NCBI GenBank assembly: GCA_003453735.1
Contig: DMNE01000458.1
Span: forward strand, 1-9,122
From: Nitrospiraceae bacterium
GTDB taxonomy: Bacteria; Nitrospirota; Thermodesulfovibrionia; Thermodesulfovibrionales; UBA9159
DNA length: 9,122 nt
Direction: 5' to 3'
The translations under genes and the position numbers were made by a program. Under the pieces are notes generated by a model that was not told the DNA's origin, made no database searches, and worked only from the letters and a program-made list of their open reading frames with translations. Positions 1 to 5,915 of the stretch are shown piece by piece. How positions within the stretch are numbered: the stretch's first letter is position 1; each line of letters opens with the position of its first letter.

Positions 1-24
1 TTATAATGCACCTTTATTCAACTT

Positions 25-36
25 GGAGCTGGCTCC
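25..36. repeat. Small inverted repeat at the left edge
   Basis: GGAGC and GCTCC flank a 2-nt centre about 95 nt downstream of the Usp stop on the minus strand. There is no T-run after it on that strand, so it is a poor terminator. The rest of 1-129 shows no supportable gene. Confidence 0.25.
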
Positions 37-129
37 TTAAATACTCTGCCATCCCGTTTATCCAGTAACGTGCGCCGATATTGTATAAACCGCTGGGGTC
101 GCTGTTTTACCTCTTCCAGCCTCCTGGCG

Positions 130-1035
130 TCACCTGTTCACTAGCGGAATCAGCAACAGTGGTACCTTGCTTCGACTGCACACTTTATTGGCCACACTTC
201 CCGCCCAAAAAGCCTCCATTCCCGATTTCCCATGTGTGGCCATGACAATGAGATCGGCCTGAAACGCGTGGGCGGATTCGTCAATAACAGTGGCCGGATC
301 GCCTCTTAGCACATGCGTGCTTGCTTCGAACCCTTGATTCCGAAGCGCGTCCACCTGTGCCTGTAGATACTCCTCCGCATTCTGAACAGACATTTCCAAT
401 AATTTCGATGTCGTACCCGGCAGTAATCGGCTTGTCACCGTACTTTCACCCGTGAGGTCTCCGAAGCTAGGAACAGCCATAACCAGATGAATGATTGCGC
501 CACACGTTCTCGCCAGTTCCTTCGAAGCTGGCAGGGACTGCTCATGATCTGGCTCGCCGTCCAGAGGTAGCAGTAATGCCTTACAAGAAAAATCAGGTAA
601 ATATCCGTCTGTACCAGGATGGGTAATGAGAACAGGGAGAGATCCTTTTGAAATGACCTTCTGAGCAATACTTCCCAGAAAGAGATGGAGTGCCTGACCT
701 CGACCGTGAGAGCACATGACGATCAGGTCATGGTCCAATTCAGTTGCATGATCGACAATACTTTCGGCCACATTGTCCGCTTCCGTTGTGTGCACATGGA
801 AATCAACCCGGACATCATCGGGAAAAGCTCGTCGGGCGATGTCTCTCAAATAGGCGGTTGCTTCCTCGGTTTTTTTCAGATGGGGTTGACCGTGAACCTC
901 GTGAGGAACATTCCTTTCTATGACGTGAAAAAGGGTGACGATGGCATTGAATTTTCTTGAGAGAAGGGAGGCTACTGGCAGGGCGACCTCGGCCATACGG
1001 GAGCCGTCCAAGGGGACTAAAATATGCTTGAACAT
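130..1035 (-). CDS. Tandem-domain universal stress protein (UspA family)
   Basis: The 301-residue protein holds two Usp domains in tandem, roughly residues 1-145 and 150-301. Each begins with the typical first strand and acidic loop (VPLDGS at 7-12, LLPLDG at 155-160). Each ends with the nucleotide-binding loop region (SHGRG near 109-113 followed by LGS; THGKSG at 267-272 followed by AGS). Known family: cytosolic ATP-binding stress proteins; tandem forms act as pseudo-dimers. The ATG at 1033-1035 is preceded by GAGGTG with a 7-nt spacer. It is the second gene of a unit with the NRAMP transporter: only 4 nt separate them, and the NRAMP stop codon lies in this gene's ribosome binding site. A role in metal or oxidative stress is inferred from that pairing, not shown. 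No terminator is visible in the 129 nt downstream. Confidence 0.93.
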   Translation of the reverse strand: MFKHILVPLDGSRMAEVALPVASLLSRKFNAIVTLFHVIERNVPHEVHGQPHLKKTEEATAYLRDIARRAFPDDVRVDFHVHTTEADNVAESIVDHATELDHDLIVMCSHGRGQALHLFLGSIAQKVISKGSLPVLITHPGTDGYLPDFSCKALLLPLDGEPDHEQSLPASKELARTCGAIIHLVMAVPSFGDLTGESTVTSRLLPGTTSKLLEMSVQNAEEYLQAQVDALRNQGFEASTHVLRGDPATVIDESAHAFQADLIVMATHGKSGMEAFWAGSVANKVCSRSKVPLLLIPLVNR

Positions 1036-1039
1036 GGGA

Positions 1040-2359
1040 TCACCTCATAAATAGGGTATCATAAAGAAGGTAGATATTCAGTGCAATGACTACTACCGCG
1101 ATAAGGCTGGCAATTACGGTCGTGATCCTCTTGTTGACCAATTCCCCCATGATATCTTTACGATGTGTAAACATCACCAGGGGAATAATGGCGAAAGGCA
1201 GTCCGAAACTTAACACCACTTGACTGATTACAAGCGTACGAGTCGGATCTAAACCCAGCCAGATCACAACCAACGCAGGCACCATGGTCACCAGACGCCG
1301 TATCCACACCGCAATGCGCCGCCGAAGGAACCCCTGCATGATGATCTGGCCGGCACTGGTCCCCACCGTTGACGATGACAGTCCCGATACAAGTAGCGAA
1401 ATGGAAAAGGCCCACACTGCTGCCTTTCCCAGGAGCGGTTCCAGGGTCCGATAGGCCTCTTCAATGGAGGCAATCTGTGAAAAACCTGTTGCGTGAAATG
1501 TGGCCGCTGCCATGATGAGCATGGCGGCATTGACAAAGCTCGCGATTCCCATGGCGATAACTACATCCGTGATCTCAAAATGATAAAGGCTTCGCAAGCG
1601 CCTTCTGTCCCTGACCACGATGCGTCCCTGCGTTAACGCAGAGTGCAGAAAAATCGCATGGGGCATGACAGTGGCCCCCAGTATCCCCGAGGCTAAAAGC
1701 ACACTTTCCGGTCCCGAAAATTGGGGCACTACAGTATGATACAAGATTTTTCCCCAGTCGGGTCTGTCTATAAAGGTCTCGATCAGATAACACAAAGCAA
1801 TCACAGCCACCATTGAAGAAATGACCACTTCGAGCGGCCGGAAGCCATAGCGTTCGAGGGCAAGAATGAGGAGCGTCGCAATAGCAGTGAGAATGGCTCC
1901 CCCCGAAAGAGATACGCCTAACAATAGGTGAAACCCCAACGCGCCTCCTAAAAACTCTGCCAGGTCCGTCGCCATAGCCACCACTTCCATAAGAATCCAC
2001 ATTCCGATTACCACAGGCTGTGGGAAATTGCTCCGGCAGTGTTCGGCAAGGTTCATGCCTGTGGCAATGCCCAACTTGGCGGACAGTGTCTGGAGAAGCA
2101 TTGCCATGAGATTGCTGACCATAATAACCCAAATGAGCAGATATCCAAAGTGTGCCCCGCCCTGGATATTGGTTGCAAAATTTCCTGGATCGACATAAGC
2201 AACACTTGCGATGAATGCTGGGCCTAGAAAGGGCATCAGACGGGCCAGACGGTTTTTCTTTTGTTTGCCAGCCAGAATTTCTGTTGCCTCTTTGATCGTC
2301 TGAGAACTGGAAGATTTGCGGCCGATAAAGTTTTCTTTGTTCATCTCAGGTAATTCCAT
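1040..2359 (-). CDS. mntH: NRAMP-family Mn2+/Fe2+ transporter (MntH-like)
   Basis: An inner-membrane proton-coupled divalent metal importer. With the ATG at 2357-2359 the protein has 439 residues, near the usual 410-440, with many hydrophobic segments expected for 11 membrane helices. Helix 1 carries DPGN (57-60), and helix 6 carries MPH (232-234) in TVMPHAIFLHSALTQGR. The metal-binding Asp, Asn and Met are all present. The Met favours Mn/Fe selectivity over the Mg-type relatives that lack it. ATDLAEFLGGALG is also typical of MntH. The open frame extends upstream to a TTG at 2462-2464 (474 residues). I prefer 2359 because the extra 35 residues look non-coding, a promoter candidate lies inside them, and the shorter numbering aligns the metal ligands with those of known NRAMP proteins. 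The Shine-Dalgarno before 2359 is weak; an ATG at 2342-2344 is a further alternative. The gene is cotranscribed with the stress protein. Confidence 0.93.
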   Translation of the reverse strand: MELPEMNKENFIGRKSSSSQTIKEATEILAGKQKKNRLARLMPFLGPAFIASVAYVDPGNFATNIQGGAHFGYLLIWVIMVSNLMAMLLQTLSAKLGIATGMNLAEHCRSNFPQPVVIGMWILMEVVAMATDLAEFLGGALGFHLLLGVSLSGGAILTAIATLLILALERYGFRPLEVVISSMVAVIALCYLIETFIDRPDWGKILYHTVVPQFSGPESVLLASGILGATVMPHAIFLHSALTQGRIVVRDRRRLRSLYHFEITDVVIAMGIASFVNAAMLIMAAATFHATGFSQIASIEEAYRTLEPLLGKAAVWAFSISLLVSGLSSSTVGTSAGQIIMQGFLRRRIAVWIRRLVTMVPALVVIWLGLDPTRTLVISQVVLSFGLPFAIIPLVMFTHRKDIMGELVNKRITTVIASLIAVVVIALNIYLLYDTLFMR

Positions 2360-2388
2360 AGTTTCCAGTAACGTCAGGTCCTCTCGTT

Positions 2389-2419
2389 TGGGGTAAGAAT
2401 GACAATAACATGAACCCCA
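2389..2419 (-). promoter_or_regulatory. Dyad at the predicted NRAMP transcription start (operator or leader hairpin candidate)
   Basis: The arms TGGGGT (2389-2394) and ACCCCA (2414-2419) are perfect inverted repeats around a 19-nt AT-rich centre that contains AATGACAAT. That core differs at one base from the AATGATAAT half of a Fur-box consensus, but the other half does not match. Its position at the predicted +1 suits a metal-responsive repressor site or an RNA hairpin. Which regulator would bind is unknown. Confidence 0.3.
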
Positions 2420-2426
2420 CAACCAA

Positions 2427-2455
2427 ATTAGAGCACTATTTCTGCGAGAAGGCAA
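2427..2455 (-). promoter_or_regulatory. Sigma-70-like promoter candidate for the NRAMP-Usp unit
   Basis: On the minus strand, TTGCCT (2455-2450) and TCTAAT (2432-2427) are separated by 17 nt, matching 4 of 6 and 5 of 6 consensus bases. Transcription would start near 2420, about 60 nt before the ATG at 2359. It lies inside the longest possible NRAMP reading frame, which argues against the TTG start at 2464. Pattern match only. Confidence 0.45.
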
Positions 2456-2496
2456 GACGATCAAGGGATAGAACCAAGAAGGAACGTTATAAGAAA

Positions 2497-2507
2497 GGAC
2501 ATTGTCC
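2497..2507. repeat. Short perfect palindrome upstream of NRAMP
   Basis: GGACA and TGTCC flank a single central T, giving an 11-bp perfect palindrome about 45 bp upstream of the predicted NRAMP -35 element. The stretch 2465-2628 otherwise shows no convincing gene or terminator. It could be an operator or chance. Confidence 0.25.
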
Positions 2508-2628
2508 GGGAACCTTTCGATCCCCTTAGACGCCCTTGCTTACGTGCGTGTCGAGCGTATTCTCACTCCTCGTTTACGCTTGCCCGAGGTAAAGGCGTTT
2601 AATAGGACTTTCTCATTTTTTCAACTAC

Positions 2629-3180
2629 TTATTTGCCGAGGATGTGGCTCAGGACTTCATTAAGATCGTCATGAAGACTGAATCCGTTCTTCGAGTACGC
2701 CTGATTCCATGGGAAAAGCAATCCGACCGCCCTCGCGCCGCTCTCGACTGCCTTTTCCAATACCTGCGGCGCATCGTCTACCACCACATCGGTAAACATA
2801 TCAAACAGGCGAGTTTTATGGAAGGAAAGGTGCAGCTCGTCATATACGAGTCCATGTTTTTGCAGCCATCTTTCCGTCTGTTCCCTGAAGTGCGGCGACC
2901 TGTGGCTGGCTATTGTGATGCGGTAACCGCTTCCTCTGAGAGAGGAGAGAAAGCCCTCTGCTTGAGGATATGGCAAATACTGGTCGCTGTCTTGGTTAAA
3001 ATGGATCTCGTTGATTGCCTTGAAAAAGTCGTCTTTTGAGCAGTAGCTTTCCCAAAGATCCCAATGCGTCCAACTCTCAGGGGGCGGGAAGTTCTGATTG
3101 ACTTTTCTCAGCTTCTCATAAAGAGCGTCGCAAAACTGCCACAGGGTGTTATCTATATCGACTACCGCTACCTTAGACAT
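2629..3180 (-). CDS. HAD-superfamily phosphatase, 5'(3')-deoxyribonucleotidase-like
   Basis: The 183-residue protein has the four HAD motifs. The nucleophile motif is DIDNT (D8 and D10), motif II is the Ser in IASHR (S92), the conserved Lys is probably K122 (FHKTR), and the motif IV acidic pair is D135-D136 in VVVDDAP. The late FPWN (156-159) resembles the PWN/PYN motif of NT5C-type deoxyribonucleotidases, so a small cytosolic nucleotide or sugar-phosphate phosphatase is likely; the exact substrate cannot be read from the sequence. The start is the ATG at 3178-3180: GAGGAGG lies 6 nt upstream on the minus strand. A longer form from a TTG at 3207 would swallow that Shine-Dalgarno. It is transcribed toward the NRAMP gene, with 269 nt between its stop and the NRAMP start. 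Confidence 0.8.
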   Translation of the reverse strand: MSKVAVVDIDNTLWQFCDALYEKLRKVNQNFPPPESWTHWDLWESYCSKDDFFKAINEIHFNQDSDQYLPYPQAEGFLSSLRGSGYRITIASHRSPHFREQTERWLQKHGLVYDELHLSFHKTRLFDMFTDVVVDDAPQVLEKAVESGARAVGLLFPWNQAYSKNGFSLHDDLNEVLSHILGK

Positions 3181-3240
3181 TCCTTTCCTCCTCGAAGGAC
3201 CCTCCAATCTGCAGGCGCATTCATGCCAAACAGTCTATAT

Positions 3241-3270
3241 ATTATAGTCAATGGAAACACAAAATGTTAG
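3241..3270 (-). promoter_or_regulatory. Sigma-70-like promoter candidate for the HAD phosphatase gene
   Basis: On the minus strand, CTAACA (3270-3265) and a perfect TATAAT (3246-3241) are 18 nt apart. The predicted transcription start is near 3234, about 54 nt before the ATG at 3180. The -10 box lies inside the small dyad CTATA-TAT-TATAG (3235-3247), which could be an operator or just AT-rich sequence. Confidence 0.45.
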
Positions 3271-3292
3271 AATAGTACTGTAAAAAACGAAT

Positions 3293-3559
3293 ATGGATAT
3301 AGCACGGGAGAAACAGGTTCATAAGATATCGGCTCGGATTGCGATATGCTTGCTTCTTTCGTTCCTGGCAACAACCTCCTCAAGGACACGGGCGACCGAT
3401 AATTCCACCGACTGCGTAATCGCCCAGGTTGATTTCAGTCCACTATGGTGGTGCCACAGCGATCGTGGGTGGTTCAGATTAAGGGACAGAAGAAAAACCT
3501 CGGTGGAAGTATTTTTTCCCTTGACGGGTGCCCCCGAAATGGGTATGTTTATAACTTGA
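3293..3559 (+). CDS. Hypothetical small protein with signal-like N-terminus (doubtful)
   Basis: This is an 88-codon frame of unrecognised family. Residues 8-36 look like a possible export signal: basic residues (HKISAR), then a hydrophobic run (IAICLLLSFLATT), then a polar stretch with Ala at 34. The remainder is rich in Trp and Arg (SPLWWCHSDRGWFRLRDRR), which is unusual for a folded domain. No Shine-Dalgarno precedes the ATG and no clear plus-strand promoter is visible. A different frame (3445-3567, ATG to TAA, 40 codons) overlaps its second half and reads at least as protein-like, so a frameshifted remnant is possible. Its reality as a gene is uncertain. Confidence 0.22.
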   Translation: MDIAREKQVHKISARIAICLLLSFLATTSSRTRATDNSTDCVIAQVDFSPLWWCHSDRGWFRLRDRRKTSVEVFFPLTGAPEMGMFIT

Positions 3560-3899
3560 ACCCATAAGTTAGTTCTGGTTATGAAATATCGCCGGCAGAT
3601 GATTACTGAACGGAAACATTACAGAGAATCACAGGCCCTGAGAAAACCACGGACGCCTAACTCCACCCTGGCATCCTGCCCAGGATGGAAAATGCGGCGC
3701 CTCTGCTTGTTCAGCTTCACGGAGGCTGCGTGAGGAAAAAACGCGGAGAGTCTCTCGTTATCCTGCGGTCAAAGGAACTCTTGGAGCTTATATTGGGAAT
3801 TGGCAGAAATCGAAGGCTCATTCCCAAAAATATGAAGGAAGATAGAGGGCTGGTTCCCTTTTAAAGGGACATACATCAAAAAAGGAGGGCTTTACGGGT
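3560..3899 (+). other. HU leader region with three dyads
   Basis: The 340 bases upstream of the HU gene hold three inverted repeats. They are CATCCTG/CAGGATG (3672-3687, 2-nt centre), TTGGGAAT/ATTCCCAA (3793-3827, 19-nt loop) and TCCCTTT/AAAGGGA (3855-3869, 1-nt centre). None is followed by a T-run, so they look like operator or leader elements rather than terminators. A -10-like TATATT occurs at 3789-3794, without a convincing -35. One 59-codon frame (3685-3864) runs through this region and is listed separately. Confidence 0.35.
3685..3864 (+). CDS. Unrecognised 59-residue open frame upstream of HU
   Basis: An ATG-to-TAA frame encodes 59 residues with sensible composition. After a short N-terminus there is a basic patch (CVRKKRGE), a predicted amphipathic helix ([15 protein letters not shown]) and a basic tail. 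Codon choice looks like that of the neighbouring real genes. Against it, no usable Shine-Dalgarno precedes the ATG, and three dyads overlap it, one of which includes the stop codon. It ends 35 nt before the HU start on the same strand. I do not recognise a family. It could be a real small protein, the tail of a decayed gene, or chance. Confidence 0.3.
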   Translation: MENAAPLLVQLHGGCVRKKRGESLVILRSKELLELILGIGRNRRLIPKNMKEDRGLVPF

Positions 3900-4169
3900 A
3901 TGACAAAGGCGGATCTGGTCGAAAGAATCGCAAAGGATGTTTCTCTCTCAAAGGCGGAGGCAGGCAGGGCTCTTGACTCAACTATCGAAGCGATAGTAAA
4001 AGCCATGAAAAAAGGCGACAAAGTGACTCTTGTTGGCTTCGGAACTTTCTCTGTGAGGAAGAGGAAGGCGAGGACCGGGAGGAACCCCAGGACAGGGCAA
4101 GCAATAAAGATTCCCGCGCACAAAGCGCCAAAGTTCACGGCGGGCAAGGCTTTGAAGGAAGCGCTGTAA
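3900..4169 (+). CDS. hup: HU-family histone-like DNA-binding protein
   Basis: The 89-residue protein matches the HU/IHF family over its full length. It has the N-terminal helical dimerisation part ([20 protein letters not shown]), the hallmark [19 protein letters not shown] region at 44-62, and the flexible arm with TGQAIKIPA, whose Pro would intercalate at DNA kinks. The end [12 protein letters not shown] is typical of HU. It acts as a nucleoid dimer that bends DNA without strong sequence specificity. HU rather than IHF is favoured by the length and generic arm, but I cannot exclude an IHF-like subunit. The Shine-Dalgarno AAGGAGG ends 11 nt before the ATG, a slightly long spacing. The gene appears monocistronic, with a hairpin 18 nt after the stop. 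Confidence 0.97.
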   Translation: MTKADLVERIAKDVSLSKAEAGRALDSTIEAIVKAMKKGDKVTLVGFGTFSVRKRKARTGRNPRTGQAIKIPAHKAPKFTAGKALKEAL

Positions 4170-4186
4170 TCCTGGAACAACTGGCA

Positions 4187-4224
4187 GGGCCCCGGCAGTT
4201 ATCCTGGCTTCCGGGGCCTCTTTC
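4187..4224 (+). terminator. Rho-independent terminator candidate after HU
   Basis: A GC-rich stem pairs GGCCCCGG (4188-4195) with CCGGGGCC (4211-4218), extended by one G-T wobble pair, around a 15-nt loop. Only a short pyrimidine run, TCTTTC, follows, so termination may be incomplete. It begins 18 nt past the HU stop. Confidence 0.55.
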
Positions 4225-4386
4225 ATGATTATCGATTTGCGCGCTGCCGTTTTATCAAAAGCGGCCCTTCGCACACTTACCGGTTTTTTTCCTACAGCGT
4301 GAAGCGATCTAACACTTTGAACTGCAAGAAAATGACGAGGACCGCAAAACAAAATTTTTGCATCTCACGATTATTCGTCAGCTAGT

Positions 4387-4415
4387 TTGCAATTCATTCT
4401 GTGGAAGCGTATGCT
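4387..4415 (+). promoter_or_regulatory. Sigma-70-like promoter candidate for the thiolase gene
   Basis: TTGCAA (4387-4392) and TATGCT (4410-4415) are separated by 17 nt. Transcription would begin near 4422 and give a leader of about 138 nt before the thiolase ATG. The -10 overlaps the ATG of the small interrupted frame at 4411, so if this promoter is real that frame is not translated from this transcript. Alternative: TATACT at 4421-4426 serves as the -10. Confidence 0.35.
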
Positions 4416-4539
4416 TTTTGTATACTCTACTTCTTGCCAACATTGCCAGTGGTAGACCATTTGGCCTAAAGGCAAAGGCATTATCGCCGGCCCTGAGACA
4501 ATCAACGGCTCTAGCGAAGTGGAGGATATTCTCTCATAA
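4411..4539 (+). pseudogene. Small open frame with CxxC and an in-frame amber codon
   Basis: From the ATG at 4411 to the TAA at 4537 one frame runs 42 codons with a single TAG at 4453-4455 (codon 15). Before it the peptide includes SCQHCQW, a CxxC pair. After it comes KGKGIIAGPETINGSSEVED, which looks like real coding sequence rather than random translation. GGAAG lies just upstream of the ATG. The likeliest reading is a nonsense-mutated or truncated remnant. Amber readthrough, such as pyrrolysine, is possible in some anaerobes, but nothing in this window supports it. I do not recognise the family. Confidence 0.25.
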
Positions 4540-4559
4540 CCGATCGGGAGGAAATAGCT

Positions 4560-5729
4560 ATGCCTGAAGATGTCGTTGTGATCAGTGCGGTAAGAACAGC
4601 AATTGGCAAATACGGTCATGCCTTCAAGAATTTTCCTGCTCAGCGATTAGGTGCTCTCGTGATTCAGGAAGCCCTGAGGAGAGCGGGCATTGGCACAGAT
4701 CTGGTACAGGAGGTCATCATGGGTAATGTTATTTCTGCCGGACTCGGACAAAATCCTGCGCGACAGGCTGCAATCTATGCGGGACTGCCAGTAGAGATAG
4801 GTTCATTTACTGTAAATAAGGTGTGCGGTTCAGGACTCAAAGCGGTTATGCTCGCTGCGCAAGCGATAAGGGCAGGCGATGCGGATATTATAGTCGCTGG
4901 TGGCATGGAAAACATGAGTGCCGCTCCCCACGTAGTACGGAACGTGAGGTGGGGTATCAAGATCGGTGACCTTTCGATGGTCGATGCGATGATCTATGAT
5001 GGCCTGTGGGATGTCTACAATAACTATCACATGGGGATGACGGGAGAGAGGATAGCTGAGAAATACGGTATAACCAGGCAAGAGGCTGACGAATTCAGTT
5101 TAAACAGTCACCAAAAGGCCCTGTCTGCAACGAAGGGCAGAAAATTTAAAGAAGAGATACTTCCTGTCGAAATTGGCGATGCCATTGTCATGAGAGACGA
5201 GGGTATTCGGGAAGACACCACAATCGAGAAACTAGCAAAGCTTCAGCCGGTATTTAAAAAAGGCGGCATTCTGACCGCGGGCAACAGTTCCCAACTCAGT
5301 GACAGCGCAGCTGCATTGGTGGTGACTTCGCGAAGAAAGGCAGAGGAGTTAGGGGCCAAACCGTTGGCAAAGATACGTGGGTATGCAACAGGGGGGACAA
5401 AACCAGAGGATGTGATGGAGGCTCCAATCCCCACGGTGAGAAACCTCCTCAGGAAGACAGGCTTGAGCATTGCTGATGTGGATCTCTTCGAGTACAACGA
5501 GGCCTATTCCACTTCATCTCTTGTGGTTATGAGAGAACTTGGAATTGATCCCCAAAAATTCAATGTCCGAGGCGGGGCTATTGCCCTCGGCCATCCTATT
5601 GGGTGTAGCGGAGCGAGAATACTAGTAACGCTGCTTTACACCATGAAGGAGAAAGGACTTAAGAGAGGACTTGCTACCCTCTGTCTTGGCGGAGGCAACG
5701 CCGTCGCTATGATTGTCGAGAGAGAGTAA
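4560..5729 (+). CDS. phaA: Acetyl-CoA acetyltransferase (thiolase II, PhaA/AtoB type)
   Basis: Condenses two acetyl-CoA to acetoacetyl-CoA, or the reverse; a cytosolic tetramer in known family members. The 389 residues match the usual 390-395. The nucleophile is Cys89 in VNKVCGSGLKAV, the catalytic His345 lies in GGAIALGHPIGCSGAR, and the second Cys375 in TLCLGGGNAVAM. The Asn of the NEAF motif is kept in EYNEAYSTSS (Asn313), though the residues after it differ from the common NEAFAAQ. GGGAGG at 4546-4551 with an 8-nt spacer fixes the start. It lies 186 nt upstream of PHA synthase on the same strand, which favours a biosynthetic PhaA role. Use in acetyl-CoA or fatty-acid degradation is not excluded, and chain-length specificity cannot be read directly. 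No acetoacetyl-CoA reductase (PhaB) gene is present in the window. Confidence 0.95.
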   Translation: MPEDVVVISAVRTAIGKYGHAFKNFPAQRLGALVIQEALRRAGIGTDLVQEVIMGNVISAGLGQNPARQAAIYAGLPVEIGSFTVNKVCGSGLKAVMLAAQAIRAGDADIIVAGGMENMSAAPHVVRNVRWGIKIGDLSMVDAMIYDGLWDVYNNYHMGMTGERIAEKYGITRQEADEFSLNSHQKALSATKGRKFKEEILPVEIGDAIVMRDEGIREDTTIEKLAKLQPVFKKGGILTAGNSSQLSDSAAALVVTSRRKAEELGAKPLAKIRGYATGGTKPEDVMEAPIPTVRNLLRKTGLSIADVDLFEYNEAYSTSSLVVMRELGIDPQKFNVRGGAIALGHPIGCSGARILVTLLYTMKEKGLKRGLATLCLGGGNAVAMIVERE

Positions 5730-5812
5730 CATTAGTTTTGATGCTACTCACGAAAATGGTGGCAGGGGGAAAGATTAAAAGGAATAACAGAGCATGAGAC
5801 GCATCTCCGAAG

Positions 5813-5840
5813 TTGACAACATAGTCTGCGGTGTTAAGAT
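5813..5840 (+). promoter_or_regulatory. Sigma-70-like promoter candidate for phaC
   Basis: A perfect TTGACA (5813-5818), a 16-nt spacer and TAAGAT (5835-5840, 4 of 6) sit in the 186-nt gap between thiolase and phaC. Transcription would start near 5847, leaving a leader of about 69 nt. This suggests phaC can be expressed apart from the thiolase gene. Confidence 0.5.
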
Positions 5841-5915
5841 GATATTAGATGGTTAGGTCCACAGTGAACAGTCATCGCAACAGTACATGGCATTATTAAA
5901 CAGGGACCAATTAAT

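Larger units (their letters stand above)
4225..4559 (+). other. Intergenic region between HU and thiolase
   Basis: No well-supported gene lies in these 335 bases. They contain a promoter candidate (4387-4415), an interrupted small open frame (4411-4539) and, at the end, the strong thiolase Shine-Dalgarno GGGAGG (4546-4551). I see no dyad or riboswitch-like structure worth naming. Confidence 0.5.

Noticed and set aside
18..137. A 39-codon open stretch on the minus strand after Usp, reading LEEVKQRPQRFIQYRR and onward to a stop at 18-20
   Set aside because: It reads like protein, but it has no ATG, GTG or TTG start in frame and overlaps the end of the stress gene. At most it is a remnant, and I cannot support it as a gene.
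2360..2464. N-terminal extension of NRAMP from a TTG at 2462-2464
   Set aside because: The extra residues do not resemble the family, no Shine-Dalgarno precedes the TTG, and a promoter candidate lies within the segment.
3181..3207. N-terminal extension of the HAD phosphatase from a TTG at 3205-3207
   Set aside because: The extension encodes the strong GAGGAGG Shine-Dalgarno of the ATG at 3180, and the HAD fold begins right after that ATG.
3581..3733. 50-codon plus-strand frame beginning MKYRRQMITERK
   Set aside because: There is no Shine-Dalgarno, the second half is implausible (Cys- and Trp-rich), and it overlaps the better 3685-3864 frame.
3800..3818. Possible sigma-54 promoter at TTGGCA upstream of HU
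   Set aside because: The GG and GC elements are 12 nt apart rather than the required 10, and the -12 element does not match.
4358..4567. 69-codon plus-strand frame from a TTG into the thiolase start
   Set aside because: It lacks a ribosome binding site, overlaps the thiolase start, and competes with the more coding-like 4411-4539 frame.
4371..4619. 82-codon minus-strand frame opposite the thiolase start
   Set aside because: It is antisense to a well-supported start region, no family is recognised, and it fits a shadow frame.
5730..5812. Search for a terminator after the thiolase gene
   Set aside because: No GC-rich hairpin with a T-run is visible, so readthrough into phaC is possible.
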